Of a DNA stretch of 54,206 nt, positions 35,804 through 44,523 are shown one piece after another. The position numbers and the translations under genes are program-made. The stretch is taken from NCBI GenBank assembly GCA_913055635.1, contig CAJXLK010000032.1, positions 1 through 54,206 on the forward strand, given 5' to 3'. Below the pieces are notes generated by a model. That model was not told the DNA's origin. It made no database searches and was given only the letters and a program-made list of their open reading frames with translations. Each line of letters starts with the position of its first letter. The stretch's first letter is position 1. The DNA is from an uncultured Bacteroidota bacterium. GTDB taxonomy: Bacteria; Bacteroidota; Bacteroidia; Bacteroidales; UBA12077.

Positions 35804-37222
35804 TTAATTCAGCACATAGATTTTATAGCCCCAGGGTTTTAACTGTACCTGTGTATTGGGCCCAAAAGTCTTTTGTTCTCCATTCAGGGCATTTTTATAT
35901 TCGCCGGTATAGGCGTCTCCCTTGAACTGAACGGCATGTTGGTTATCGGAAAAATTCAGGATGGTAAAGATCTGATTTTCCCCTTTTTTACGGATGAAGG
36001 CGAAAATATCTTTTTTCTGGTTGGATTGAATTCTGGTGAGCTGCCCGCCGAATTTTCCGTTCCATAGGCTTGAATTGTCTTGCTTGAGTTGGTTCATTTG
36101 TTTATAGAACGCATCCATGTCACAATCTTTTTCCCAGTTGATGGGATCCCTTTTGAAAAATTCCAGCCTTTTGTCCAGGCAGGCTTCCTGGCCGCTGTAT
36201 ATGAGTGGCATTCCGAAAAAAGTATAGGTAAAGGCGGCAAATGTTTCGGCTCCTTCGCCCATCCTTTCGTAAACCGTTCCGTTCCAGCTGTTTTCATCGT
36301 GGTTGGAGGTGAAGTTCATCCGGTAGGCGTTGTCCGGGTAATTTTTTCGTTCCTTTTTCAGGTATTCATCCAGGGCCTTTACCTGTTGCTTATCCTGGGC
36401 AACCTGATTCATGATATGGTGGAGTTCCCAGGCGTAAGTCATATCAAAAGCCCGGTGATATTTGGGACCTTCGGCTTCAGCCAGCATAAAGACATCTTTG
36501 ATCTGGTCCAACTCCCGGTGTACACGGCTCCAGAAATCAACCGGTATCATGTGCGCCACATCACATCGATAGCCATCAATGTGGGCCTGCTTGACCCAAT
36601 ATTTCATGGCATCCACCATATAATCGCGAACTTCCTGCTTATCATAATCCAAACCGGCTACGTCCGACCAGTCTTCAACAGGGGGGCGGATGTTGCCGGT
36701 GGAATCTTTCAGATACCATTCGGGATGTTTATTGATCAGGGGATTATCCCATGCGGTATGATTGGCTACCCAGTCGATGATCACTTTCATATCATGTTGG
36801 TGGGCCTTTTCAACCAGCGATTTAAAATCTTCCATGTCCCCGAAATTGGGGTTGATTCCGTAATAGTCCTTCACCGAGTAATAGCTGCCCAGTTTGCCTT
36901 TGCGGTTTTTCTTGCCAATCGGATGGATGGGCATGATCCAGAGGATATCAACGCCCAACTCTTTCAACCGGGGAATGTGCCGGGTGAAAGCATTGAAGGT
37001 GCCTTCCGGTGTAAACTGACGGATGTTTACTTCATAAATGCTGGCATCCTTGCTCCATTGCGGGTGAGCTACCTGGGCAACAGAGTCTTTTGATGCGGCA
37101 GGTTCTTGTTGGTCTTGTTTTTTGCCTGCCTGTTGACAAGCTGTAGAACCGATCAGCAGGGCCAAACCAGCCAGAAGGGACATAAAAACCAGCCCCCGGG
37201 TTATTCGAAGTTTCTTTTTCAT
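35804..37222 (-). CDS. lipoprotein GH13 alpha-amylase
   Basis: The protein has 472 residues. The lipobox is LIGSTAC (C29), followed by a flexible charged linker to about residue 52. The single GH13 barrel has no additional module. WVANHTAWDN (about 151-160) is region I, the nucleophile is D221 (IDGYRCDVAHMIP), the acid/base is E249 (FMLAEAEGPK), and D309 lies in NFTSNHDENSW. A short beta domain at the end is close to GYKIYVLN. It resembles Bacteroidota membrane-bound amylases such as SusG in role, facing either the surface or the periplasm. It is convergent with the T9SS amylase gene and divergent from the PFK gene. Confidence 0.92.
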   Translation of the reverse strand: MKKKLRITRGLVFMSLLAGLALLIGSTACQQAGKKQDQQEPAASKDSVAQVAHPQWSKDASIYEVNIRQFTPEGTFNAFTRHIPRLKELGVDILWIMPIHPIGKKNRKGKLGSYYSVKDYYGINPNFGDMEDFKSLVEKAHQHDMKVIIDWVANHTAWDNPLINKHPEWYLKDSTGNIRPPVEDWSDVAGLDYDKQEVRDYMVDAMKYWVKQAHIDGYRCDVAHMIPVDFWSRVHRELDQIKDVFMLAEAEGPKYHRAFDMTYAWELHHIMNQVAQDKQQVKALDEYLKKERKNYPDNAYRMNFTSNHDENSWNGTVYERMGEGAETFAAFTYTFFGMPLIYSGQEACLDKRLEFFKRDPINWEKDCDMDAFYKQMNQLKQDNSSLWNGKFGGQLTRIQSNQKKDIFAFIRKKGENQIFTILNFSDNQHAVQFKGDAYTGEYKNALNGEQKTFGPNTQVQLKPWGYKIYVLN

Positions 37223-37299
37223 TCGTATAAAGTTTAATTAACAGTTCCTATTTCAGTGTAATAATAGTATGTAATTCGTTGGTCTCGGTAACCTCTGCC

Positions 37300-37358
37300 A
37301 TGGAACCCGCATGTATATCCATGTCCTTGTTGTGTAAGTCCTTGCATGCGGGTTTCAT
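37300..37358. repeat. 59-bp dispersed palindromic repeat, copy 2
   Basis: ATGGAACCCGCATG and CATGCGGGTTTCAT form the arms with one mismatched pair, and the loop holds CATGTCCTTGTTGTGTAAG. It is nearly identical to 946-1004. It sits in the 349-bp space between the lipoprotein amylase and PFK genes. Confidence 0.8.
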
Positions 37359-37507
37359 AGGGATAAACTTTGTATTGATTTTAAATGAGATGTGATACAT
37401 TACGGCAATCATAGCCACTAGGGGACCTTAAGATAAGGCATTTTGTTGCCAAGCCAAAAGTTTTAAGGTTTTTTTTGGTATGTTTTAGGAACAAATCATA
37501 TATTTTT

Positions 37508-37515
37508 TACTTTTG
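37508..37515 (+). promoter_or_regulatory. candidate Bacteroidota -7 promoter element for pfkA
   Basis: TACTTTTG fits TAnnTTTG and lies 57 bp before the ATG at 37572. A TTTTAGG about 20 bp upstream could be a weak -33 box. Confidence 0.45.
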
Positions 37516-37571
37516 TTTCTGCTTTAAATGTCGAATAATATGAATAGAAGATCAATTAAAAGGAAGGATTT

Positions 37572-38666
37572 ATGAATAGAGTATTATTAGCCACTGCAGG
37601 AGGTGATTGTCCCGGGCTTAATGCCGTGATTCGTGCGGTTGTTAAGCGCGCCTCGAAGGAAAGAGACTGGGAAGTGTTAGGAAGTGTGCAGGCTTTTAAT
37701 GGCATCCTCTGGGAGCCCAGTGAGATTAAGGTATTGGATGAGAATACCGTCTCGGGCATTCATTTTCAAGGAGGAACCATTCTGGAGACCACCAATAAAG
37801 GCGGACCATTTGCCTGGCCCGTCAAAAACAAGGACGGTTCCTGGGGTTCGGTTGATCGTTCGGACGAAATGGTACGCAAACTACAATATATGGGCGTGGA
37901 TGCGGTCATCAACATAGGTGGCGACGGATCGCAGAAAATCTCTCAGTCTTTGTATGAAAAGGGATTAAATGTTATAGGCGTGCCCAAGACCATTGACAAT
38001 GACCTGTCGGCCACCGATTCGACCTTTGGTTATCAGACGGCCGTCCAGATTGCCACCGAATCGGTCGACAAACTGGTCACAACGGCAGCCAGCCACAACC
38101 GGGTTTTTGTGTTGGAAGTCATGGGCCGGGATTCAGGCTGGATTGCCCTGAATGCATCGGTAGCCGGCGGGGCTGAGATCTGCTTGCTCCCGGAAATCCC
38201 TTATAACATTGATAAGGTGATGGAGCGCATCAATTCCCGGTTCCGTAAAGACCGTGGATTTGTCATCATTGTCATTGCCGAAGGGGCCCGCCACGAAAAA
38301 GGCTCTACCTCCACTGAGGATACCGGCGAAGTGGGCCGGGGCAATGTCAAGTACAGCGGGGCTGCTGCCCGCCTGGTCGACGAGCTCAGACAGGCCGGTT
38401 GCCCGTATGACATCCGAAGCACCGTTTTGGGCCACCTTCAACGCGGTGGCGTACCCCTGGCCTATGACCGCGTGCTGGCTACCCAGTTCGGGGTCAAAGC
38501 TTTTGAAATGGTCCTGGAAGGTAAGTTCGGCGAAATGGTCTCCTATCAGCATCCCCATATTACGTCGGTACCCTTAAAGGATGCCGTTAGCCAGCATAAT
38601 TATGTAAGTCAGGATGCGGATCTGATTAAAAATGCCCGCGGCGTAGGCATCAGTTTCGGCAACTGA
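37572..38666 (+). CDS. pfkA: 6-phosphofructokinase, group III type
   Basis: The protein has 364 residues. GGDCPGLNAVIR is at 10-21, INIGGDGSQKIS around 114-124 and PKTIDNDL at 138-145, with catalytic D142 and D144. Phosphorylates fructose 6-phosphate. The position equivalent to E. coli Gly104 is glycine (G119), as in ATP enzymes, and the position equivalent to Gly124 is lysine (K139), as in pyrophosphate enzymes and in group III ATP enzymes. ATP is therefore the likelier donor, but this is not certain. It lies inside the alpha-glucan locus, next to the amylase and opposite the maltose phosphorylase gene. Confidence 0.93.
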   Translation: MNRVLLATAGGDCPGLNAVIRAVVKRASKERDWEVLGSVQAFNGILWEPSEIKVLDENTVSGIHFQGGTILETTNKGGPFAWPVKNKDGSWGSVDRSDEMVRKLQYMGVDAVINIGGDGSQKISQSLYEKGLNVIGVPKTIDNDLSATDSTFGYQTAVQIATESVDKLVTTAASHNRVFVLEVMGRDSGWIALNASVAGGAEICLLPEIPYNIDKVMERINSRFRKDRGFVIIVIAEGARHEKGSTSTEDTGEVGRGNVKYSGAAARLVDELRQAGCPYDIRSTVLGHLQRGGVPLAYDRVLATQFGVKAFEMVLEGKFGEMVSYQHPHITSVPLKDAVSQHNYVSQDADLIKNARGVGISFGN

Positions 38667-38695
38667 TCATCAATCAACATATCACCCTGATAAAT

Positions 38696-38729
38696 AAAAG
38701 AGGCTCATCGACCTCTTTTATTTTTTTTA
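38696..38729 (+). terminator. terminator after pfkA
   Basis: AAAAGAGG and CCTCTTTT form the stem around an 8-nt loop, followed by ATTTTTTTT. It lies 30 bp after the stop. Confidence 0.85.
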
Positions 38730-38774
38730 GGGGGCCTGTTAAATATTATCCCGTGAAAAAACCGCGGGATGCTA

Positions 38775-38803
38775 TAAAAAGCCCATCCTGGTCAAGGATG
38801 GGC
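38775..38803 (-). terminator. terminator after the maltose phosphorylase operon
   Basis: GCCCATCC and GGATGGGC form a perfect 8-bp stem with a 7-nt loop. On the minus strand it is followed by TTTTTATAG. It lies 51 bp after the GH65 stop. Confidence 0.85.
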
Positions 38804-38853
38804 GTAATCATGGGTTTGGCCCTCAGGGATGAACACTATAACAGCCATCGCTT

Positions 38854-41172
38854 TTAAGCCGGGTGATTGGCAGAGATCTGGTCCTGCTCTCCCAGCTCAA
38901 ATTGCTGGCCAAATAGGAACAGGGTAATGGGTTTGCCGGCTTGATTGTAAATGCGGGCTCCCTGCTTGTCCACTTCCAGTTTGATTTGCCGGCCCCTAAA
39001 TTTGATGATGAACGAATACAGATTCCATTGTTCCGGGATGAAGGGATTGAAGTGCAATTGTCCGTTCTGGATGCGCATCCCGCCAAAACCTTCCACAATG
39101 GTCATATAAGTCCCGGCCATGCTGGTTACGTGACACCCTTCGGCCACTTCATTGTTGTAGTCGTCCAGGTCCAGTCGGGCCGTTCTCAGGTAAAGGTTGT
39201 AAGCCTTTTCCGTGTAGCCCAGTTTGGATGCCAAAATTGCGTGGACACAAGGGGAGAGGGAGGATTCGTGAACCGTTCGGGGTTCATAGAAATCAAAATT
39301 CCGGCGGATGGTCTCCAGGTTATAGTTGTCTTCGAGGAAATAGAGTCCCTGCAAGACATCGGCCTGTTTGATGAAGCAGGAACGCAGGATGCGGTCCCAC
39401 GACCAGGTTTGATTCAATGGCCGTTCGCCGGGCTGTAGGTCATGAATGGTCATTTGTTCTTTATCCAGGTACCCTTCCTGCTGGAGGTAAACCCCTCTGT
39501 TGGCATCATAGGGGAAGTAAAGGTTTTCAATTATCTCCCTCCATTGATTGGTTTCAGTAATGTCATTGAAGCCCAGTTTGTCAACCAGGCGCTGGTATTT
39601 TTCGGGGGCCTCCCGGCTGACTTTATCGATGGCATACATGGTGTATTCCATGGTCCAGCTGGCGATCAGGTTGGTATACCAGTTGTTGTGCACGTTGTTT
39701 TCGTATTCATTGGGCCCGGTTACTCCAAGCATGACGTATTTTTGTTTGGGCTCGGAGAAGTTAACCCGCTGTCGCCAGAACCGGGAAATGGAGATCAGCA
39801 CTTCCAGGCCGTAGTCAAAAAGATATTGTTCATCGCCGGTATAGCGGATATAGTTGAAGATGGCGTAAGCGATGGCTCCATTGCGGTGTATTTCCTCAAA
39901 AGTAATTTCCCATTCATTGTGGGATTCCTCTCCGTTCATGGTCACCATGGGGTAGAGGGCTGCTCCGTTGGTAAAGCCCAGGTTTTGGGCATTCTCGATG
40001 GCTTTTTGCAGGTGCTTGTAGCGGTAGAGCAAGAGGTTCCGGGGTACAGACGGATCGGAGGTTCTCAGGTAAAAGGGCAGGCAATAGGCTTCGGTATCCC
40101 AGTAGGTGCTTCCCCCATACTTTTCGCCGGTAAAGCCTTTCGGGCCGATGTTGAGGCGTTCGTCTTCGCCGGTGTAGGTTTGGTTCAGCTGGAAAATGTT
40201 GAAGCGGATGCCCTGCTGGGCGGCCAGGTCTCCTTCAATGACAATGTCGCTGTCTTCCCACTTCTTCTCCCAGGCTTCGGCCTGTTCATGCAACATGCGC
40301 TCAAAGCCTTTTTTGACCGATGCATCCAACTGCTCTTCCGCGGCCTCGGTGAGCTTGTCTTTTGGGTGATTGAGGGAGCTTAAAATGGCCGCATACTTGT
40401 AAACGGTCAGCTGATCTCCCTGGGCTACATGGACAGTGGATTTTTTGCCAATGTATTTATTTCTCTCAATGGCCTCGATTTTAGGCTCGAGCTTTTCATC
40501 ATTGTTGTATAGGGTGAAATCCATGCCCAGGGTAACGCGGAAATCCAGTTTTTTTGTTTTGGCCGTGAGGGTGGCCCGGTTATCCGCCGATGCCGTTTTT
40601 TCGACTTCATCCCAGAACTTTTCGTTGTAATTGGCATCTTCATTCATGATGTCGGCGTCCAGATCCAGGGTGACCTCGAAATCGCCGGAAAAATTTTCAG
40701 GGGTGATTTCGTAGCGGATATTGCCGGTTTGATCATCTACAATGCTCAGGAAACGAATAGTGCGTACCCAAACGATTTTATTGCCCGGCAATACAGCGCG
40801 GAAAGTTCTCTCCAGGTGACCTTGCTTCATGTTGAGGGTGCGTACGAAATCTTTTACACCACATTGGGCCAGGTCAAGGGTGTGGCCATCTATTTGGAAG
40901 CGAATGCCAATCCAGTTGGGGGCATTCAGCACCTTGGCATAATACTCGGGATAACCATTTTTCCACCACCCTACTTTGGTCTTGTCGGGATAATAAATGC
41001 CTCCTATGTAATTGCCCAACAGGGAATCGCCCGAGTAATCTTCCTCGAAGTTGCCTCTTTGACCCATCCGGCCATTGCCTAAGCTGAAAATGCTCTCTGA
41101 AGCCCTGTGGTTGGCAGGCTTAAATCCTTCTTCTATAATTGACCATCCGTCATGTTTCAAGTATTCATTCAT
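38854..41172 (-). CDS. GH65 maltose phosphorylase
   Basis: The protein has 772 residues, typical of GH65 phosphorylases. The N-terminal beta-sandwich (RASESIFSLGNGRMGQRGNF) is followed by a linker helix and the (alpha/alpha)6 barrel (GFTGEKYGGSTYWDTEAY near 346). The likely general acid is E489 in VTGPNEYENNVHNNWYTN, a stretch characteristic of maltose phosphorylases. WEITFEEIHRNGA near 421 is also conserved. It splits maltose with phosphate into glucose and beta-glucose 1-phosphate. The beta-phosphoglucomutase gene directly upstream (28 bp) and the transporter before it support this. Trehalose or kojibiose phosphorylases share the fold but are less likely beside amylases. Confidence 0.92.
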   Translation of the reverse strand: MNEYLKHDGWSIIEEGFKPANHRASESIFSLGNGRMGQRGNFEEDYSGDSLLGNYIGGIYYPDKTKVGWWKNGYPEYYAKVLNAPNWIGIRFQIDGHTLDLAQCGVKDFVRTLNMKQGHLERTFRAVLPGNKIVWVRTIRFLSIVDDQTGNIRYEITPENFSGDFEVTLDLDADIMNEDANYNEKFWDEVEKTASADNRATLTAKTKKLDFRVTLGMDFTLYNNDEKLEPKIEAIERNKYIGKKSTVHVAQGDQLTVYKYAAILSSLNHPKDKLTEAAEEQLDASVKKGFERMLHEQAEAWEKKWEDSDIVIEGDLAAQQGIRFNIFQLNQTYTGEDERLNIGPKGFTGEKYGGSTYWDTEAYCLPFYLRTSDPSVPRNLLLYRYKHLQKAIENAQNLGFTNGAALYPMVTMNGEESHNEWEITFEEIHRNGAIAYAIFNYIRYTGDEQYLFDYGLEVLISISRFWRQRVNFSEPKQKYVMLGVTGPNEYENNVHNNWYTNLIASWTMEYTMYAIDKVSREAPEKYQRLVDKLGFNDITETNQWREIIENLYFPYDANRGVYLQQEGYLDKEQMTIHDLQPGERPLNQTWSWDRILRSCFIKQADVLQGLYFLEDNYNLETIRRNFDFYEPRTVHESSLSPCVHAILASKLGYTEKAYNLYLRTARLDLDDYNNEVAEGCHVTSMAGTYMTIVEGFGGMRIQNGQLHFNPFIPEQWNLYSFIIKFRGRQIKLEVDKQGARIYNQAGKPITLFLFGQQFELGEQDQISANHPA

Positions 41173-41200
41173 AAGAATGGATTTTTATCGTTTTCAATTT

Positions 41201-41863
41201 TTATTCCAGGGTTTTCAATTTTTCCAGGTTCATTTGATGCAGCCCGCTGATGACCATATCGGCCTGGCTTAACACATCGGGCGAGCCGACGCCTATGGTT
41301 CTCATCCCGCCATTTTTGGCAGCCTCAATGCCTGCCTGGGCATCTTCAAAGACGACACAGTGCTCGGGGGCAATCCCCATCTCTTCGGCCGCCTTTAAAA
41401 ATACTTCCGGGTCGGGTTTGCCTTTGGTGACTTTACTTCCGTCGATCAACGCATCCAGGTAACGCCCGATCTGCACCTGGCGTATAATGGTGGGAGCATT
41501 TTTACTGGCCGAGCCCACTGCAATCAGAATATGGGCCTCAGTGAGTTCTTCCAAAAATGGAATAACCCCTGGTAACAAATTCTCGGGTTGCATCTCGCGG
41601 ATATATTCTTGGTACCACTCATTCTTCTTGTTGGCCAGTTGCTTTTTTTCCTTCTTCTCTTTTTGAATATTGCCCAGCTCCAGGAGAATATCCAACGATT
41701 GCATCCGACCGATGCCCTTCATCTTTTCATTTTGCTCAGGGGTCAGATCAAAACCCAGTTCATTGGCCAGGCGTTTCCAGGCTTGATAATGATAGTGTGC
41801 CGTATCTACAATAACCCCGTCGAGGTCAAATATACAGGCTTGTATTTCATTTGAATTGCTCAT
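41201..41863 (-). CDS. pgmB: beta-phosphoglucomutase (HAD superfamily)
   Basis: The protein has 220 residues from the ATG at 41863. The 35 codons upstream overlap the transporter gene and do not look like part of the enzyme. The nucleophile motif is FDLDGVIVDT with D13 and D15. The cap carries YHYQAWKRLANELGF and KGIGRMQSLDILLEL, typical of beta-PGM. The later motifs are AVGSASKNAP (motif 2), KVTKGKPDPEVF (motif 3 lysine) and VVFEDAQAGIEAA (motif 4). It turns beta-glucose 1-phosphate from the neighbouring maltose phosphorylase into glucose 6-phosphate. Confidence 0.94.
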   Translation of the reverse strand: MSNSNEIQACIFDLDGVIVDTAHYHYQAWKRLANELGFDLTPEQNEKMKGIGRMQSLDILLELGNIQKEKKEKKQLANKKNEWYQEYIREMQPENLLPGVIPFLEELTEAHILIAVGSASKNAPTIIRQVQIGRYLDALIDGSKVTKGKPDPEVFLKAAEEMGIAPEHCVVFEDAQAGIEAAKNGGMRTIGVGSPDVLSQADMVISGLHQMNLEKLKTLE

Positions 41864-41927
41864 ATCATGGATGTGTTTTAATTTGCTGCTTTTATGCTTT
41901 GATCGATTGCCATTCAACGATTGGCCA

Positions 41928-43691
41928 TTAAGCGGTGGTAACTTCTTCTTCCGGCTGATCTTTGTCATAGACGAAGATCATCAGAAGACCCGCCAGGACC
42001 CATGTAAAGCCGCCCAGTATCAGGGCATAAATGGCCTGCCCGTCAAAAATGTTTTTGGTGATAAAGCCCAAAACAGTGGCTGCCAAAATTTGGGGAATCA
42101 CGATGAAGAAGTTGAAGATGCCCATGTAAACCCCCAGTTTATTGACCGGTAAAGCTCCGGTAAGAATGGCATAGGGCATAGCCAGTATGCTTGCCCATGC
42201 CAGGCCTACTCCTATAAATGGAATGATCAACACCGTTGGATTGGAGATGAAATAGATGGCAATGAAACTTATTCCACCAATGATCAGGGAGAACATGTGG
42301 GTGATTTTTCGTGAGGTTTTGCGTGCCATAAATACCAGCAGGAAGGCAAAACCTATAGCCGCCCCGTTGTAAATGGAAAAGCAAACGCCAACCCAATCGG
42401 CCCCTTCGTTGTACTCGCCCTGGATGTGCTGAATTTTGTCCTGAGTCGCCTGGCTTAGATCAAAGCGCTGGGCCTTGTCTTTACCGGAAAAATACTTGAC
42501 CACTTTCATGCTGGCTGTTATCTGGCTCACCTGGCTCGACTCGAGCTCCTGTTGATATTGATTCAACTCTTTCTTGACACCCCGGGCGGCCTGATAATCG
42601 TCGGCGCCCGGATCCACCTGTTCAATGCGCTGGTGAAGCTCTGAGACTACATCCTGATCCATCTTCATGTCGTAGATGTGACTGGTGACCCCCGCTGTGG
42701 TATAGATCCACATGGCGAATAAGGCAAACCATGAAAAGAATTGAACAAAGGCCAATTGCACCATGGTTTTGGGCATGACATTGAAATCGTTGAAGATCTC
42801 CACCATGCCCAGCTTTTTGCGGCCACTCTTTTGAAGGAAGCCCGAGGCGATTTCCATCAAGCCAAACAGGGTCAACCCAATGGTCAGGATATAGAGTTCA
42901 GCGGTGAAATCTTTAAAATAGACCAATACAGTGGTAACGGCCCCCAGAACAAACGAAACCAGTCCCAGGTTGAAGGCTTTATTTACCAGCGACCGGGTTT
43001 TGTATTCGGTAGAAGCCCTGGTTTTGGATGATTCTTCCTTTAGCTCTTCCAGCTCCTTGAGTTCTTCCGGGGCGTATTCTTTGGTGGAAAAAACCGTCCA
43101 GGCCACGGCACCAATGAATATAATGGCTCCAATGTAAAAGGAAAAGGTCACTGAGTCAGGTATTTGGCCTTCCGGGGCCGTATTGGATATGCCGATCCAG
43201 TTGGTCAGAATGTAGGGCAGGGCCGAAGCCACAACGGCTCCGATGCCGATGAAGAAAGTCTGCATGGAAAACCCCAGGGTTCGCTGTTCGGAAGGCAACA
43301 AGTCGCCCACAAAAGCCCGGAAAGGCTCCTGGGATATGTTGATCGATGCATCCATGATCCATAACATACCAGCAGCTACCCATAAAGTGGGTGAGTTGGG
43401 CATGATGATTAACGCAATCGAAGCCAAAATGGCACCCACCAGGAAATAGGGCCTGCGCCGGCCCAGTTTGCCCCACGTTTTGTCACTATAATGCCCCACG
43501 ATGGGTTGTACGATCAGGCCCGTAACCGGTGCGGCGATCCATAATATCGGAATGGTTTCGATACTGGCACCAAGGGTTTCAAATATTCGGCTTACATTGG
43601 CATTTTGAAGGGCATATCCAAATTGAATGCCCAAAAATCCAAAGTTCATATTCCATATCTGCCAAAAAGAAAGACGGGGTAGTTTTTTCAT
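41928..43691 (-). CDS. MFS maltose/sucrose-type transporter (SUC/GPH-like)
   Basis: The protein has 587 residues with 12 predicted membrane helices. The family signature is HYSDKTWGKLGRRRPYFLVG (about 67-86). GMLWIMDASINISQEPFRAF is the conserved fourth-helix region, and DLLPSEQRTLGFSMQTF follows. A highly charged stretch at about 205-235 forms the central loop. An additional hydrophilic helical stretch of about 80-90 residues (341-430) sits between two helices of the C-terminal half, where relatives have a short loop. It would bring maltose into the cytoplasm by symport. It is the first gene of a three-gene unit; 64 bp separate it from the beta-PGM start. Confidence 0.88.
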   Translation of the reverse strand: MKKLPRLSFWQIWNMNFGFLGIQFGYALQNANVSRIFETLGASIETIPILWIAAPVTGLIVQPIVGHYSDKTWGKLGRRRPYFLVGAILASIALIIMPNSPTLWVAAGMLWIMDASINISQEPFRAFVGDLLPSEQRTLGFSMQTFFIGIGAVVASALPYILTNWIGISNTAPEGQIPDSVTFSFYIGAIIFIGAVAWTVFSTKEYAPEELKELEELKEESSKTRASTEYKTRSLVNKAFNLGLVSFVLGAVTTVLVYFKDFTAELYILTIGLTLFGLMEIASGFLQKSGRKKLGMVEIFNDFNVMPKTMVQLAFVQFFSWFALFAMWIYTTAGVTSHIYDMKMDQDVVSELHQRIEQVDPGADDYQAARGVKKELNQYQQELESSQVSQITASMKVVKYFSGKDKAQRFDLSQATQDKIQHIQGEYNEGADWVGVCFSIYNGAAIGFAFLLVFMARKTSRKITHMFSLIIGGISFIAIYFISNPTVLIIPFIGVGLAWASILAMPYAILTGALPVNKLGVYMGIFNFFIVIPQILAATVLGFITKNIFDGQAIYALILGGFTWVLAGLLMIFVYDKDQPEEEVTTA

Positions 43692-43864
43692 TGAACGAAC
43701 ATTTTTAATCCAGGTTTATCCAATCAAAATTAAGGATAAATTTGGAATAATACTTATTCCTCCTTTATTGACCCAATGTTTCCAAAAAACGCTTATGCTG
43801 TAATGCCAGGAAAACGCTGTTTTTGCGTGGATCCCCTGGCCGGAAAGCTCAACTTATCCGCTTC

Positions 43865-43876
43865 GAAAACGTTTTC
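43865..43876. promoter_or_regulatory. LacI-type operator upstream of the maltose transporter operon
   Basis: GAAAACGTTTTC is a perfect 12-bp palindrome sharing AAACGTTT with the lacI/susC site at 23705. It lies 174 bp before the transporter start. No gene is supported in 43692-44142; an open frame across the site looks like chance. Confidence 0.7.
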
Positions 43877-44072
43877 AATGCTTTATTGGCTTATCTGTTC
43901 TGAGGATCGGGTGATATTACTAACCTGCCGTTTGAGGGAAAGTGTTGCGGATGGGAACTGGCGGCTGGCTTAGGATGAGTTCCTTGCTTTAGATACCACT
44001 CCCTGCTTCGGGCATTAATCTATGCTGGTTTTTATGAGGATTGCGTGGATGGCTTGTCACAATATACTCCCT

Positions 44073-44123
44073 CCCGGGTGATCCCGGACTTTTAAGATGT
44101 TCATGAGCATGAAATCACCCGGG
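44073..44123. repeat. structured inverted repeat with nested hairpin
   Basis: CCCGGGTGAT (44073-44082) and ATCACCCGGG (44114-44123) are perfect 10-bp arms. Inside lies a second hairpin TTCAT-GAGC-ATGAA directly against the right arm. It is 20 bp after the stop of the minus-strand gene at 44143. It has no T-run on either side, so it is not a normal terminator. Confidence 0.65.
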
Positions 44124-44142
44124 CCTTATTAAACAAGAGGAA

Positions 44143-44523
44143 TTACCGGTAGCGGTCCACAAAATATTTGGCCAGAAAGACGGTGGCCGATATACCACCA
44201 CCTATTAAAATGCCTGCATTTCCGGTGGCAAAAACCCCGCCGTTGTTGCGCAGACTGTTCAGATAGGCTAATCCCCCGGTAATGGCCACAATGCCGCCGG
44301 AAACATACAACATCGTATAGTCATCCTGCCCCCTGAATTGGCCAACCGATAGGGGCTTTTGCATGTCCTCAGTGGACTGGTGCAGGAAATGATGTTTAAA
44401 TTGCTGGTAGTTCTCGGGTAAATGATGCGGCACCTGCTTGGAATCGTTATTTCCCAAAGTAGAACCTGCCCATACCGGGGCCGTTGAACATATCAGGAAG
44501 AGTAAGATCAGGCAGTGTTTCAT
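44143..44523 (-). CDS. small exported or membrane protein of unknown function
   Basis: The protein has 126 residues from the ATG at 44523. It has a signal peptide (KHCLILLFLICSTAPVWAG), a polar middle rich in H and Q (NYQQFKHHFLHQSTEDMQK), and two glycine-rich hydrophobic segments near the C-terminus (MLYVSGGIVAITGGLAYL and GNAGILIGGGISATVFLAKYF). The two helices could form a hairpin in the inner membrane. I recognise no family. It stands alone. Confidence 0.65.
   Translation of the reverse strand: MKHCLILLFLICSTAPVWAGSTLGNNDSKQVPHHLPENYQQFKHHFLHQSTEDMQKPLSVGQFRGQDDYTMLYVSGGIVAITGGLAYLNSLRNNGGVFATGNAGILIGGGISATVFLAKYFVDRYR

Noticed and set aside
43776-43973. 65-codon open frame on the plus strand
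   Set aside because: Protein text is unconvincing and it covers the LacI-type operator, so it is probably chance.
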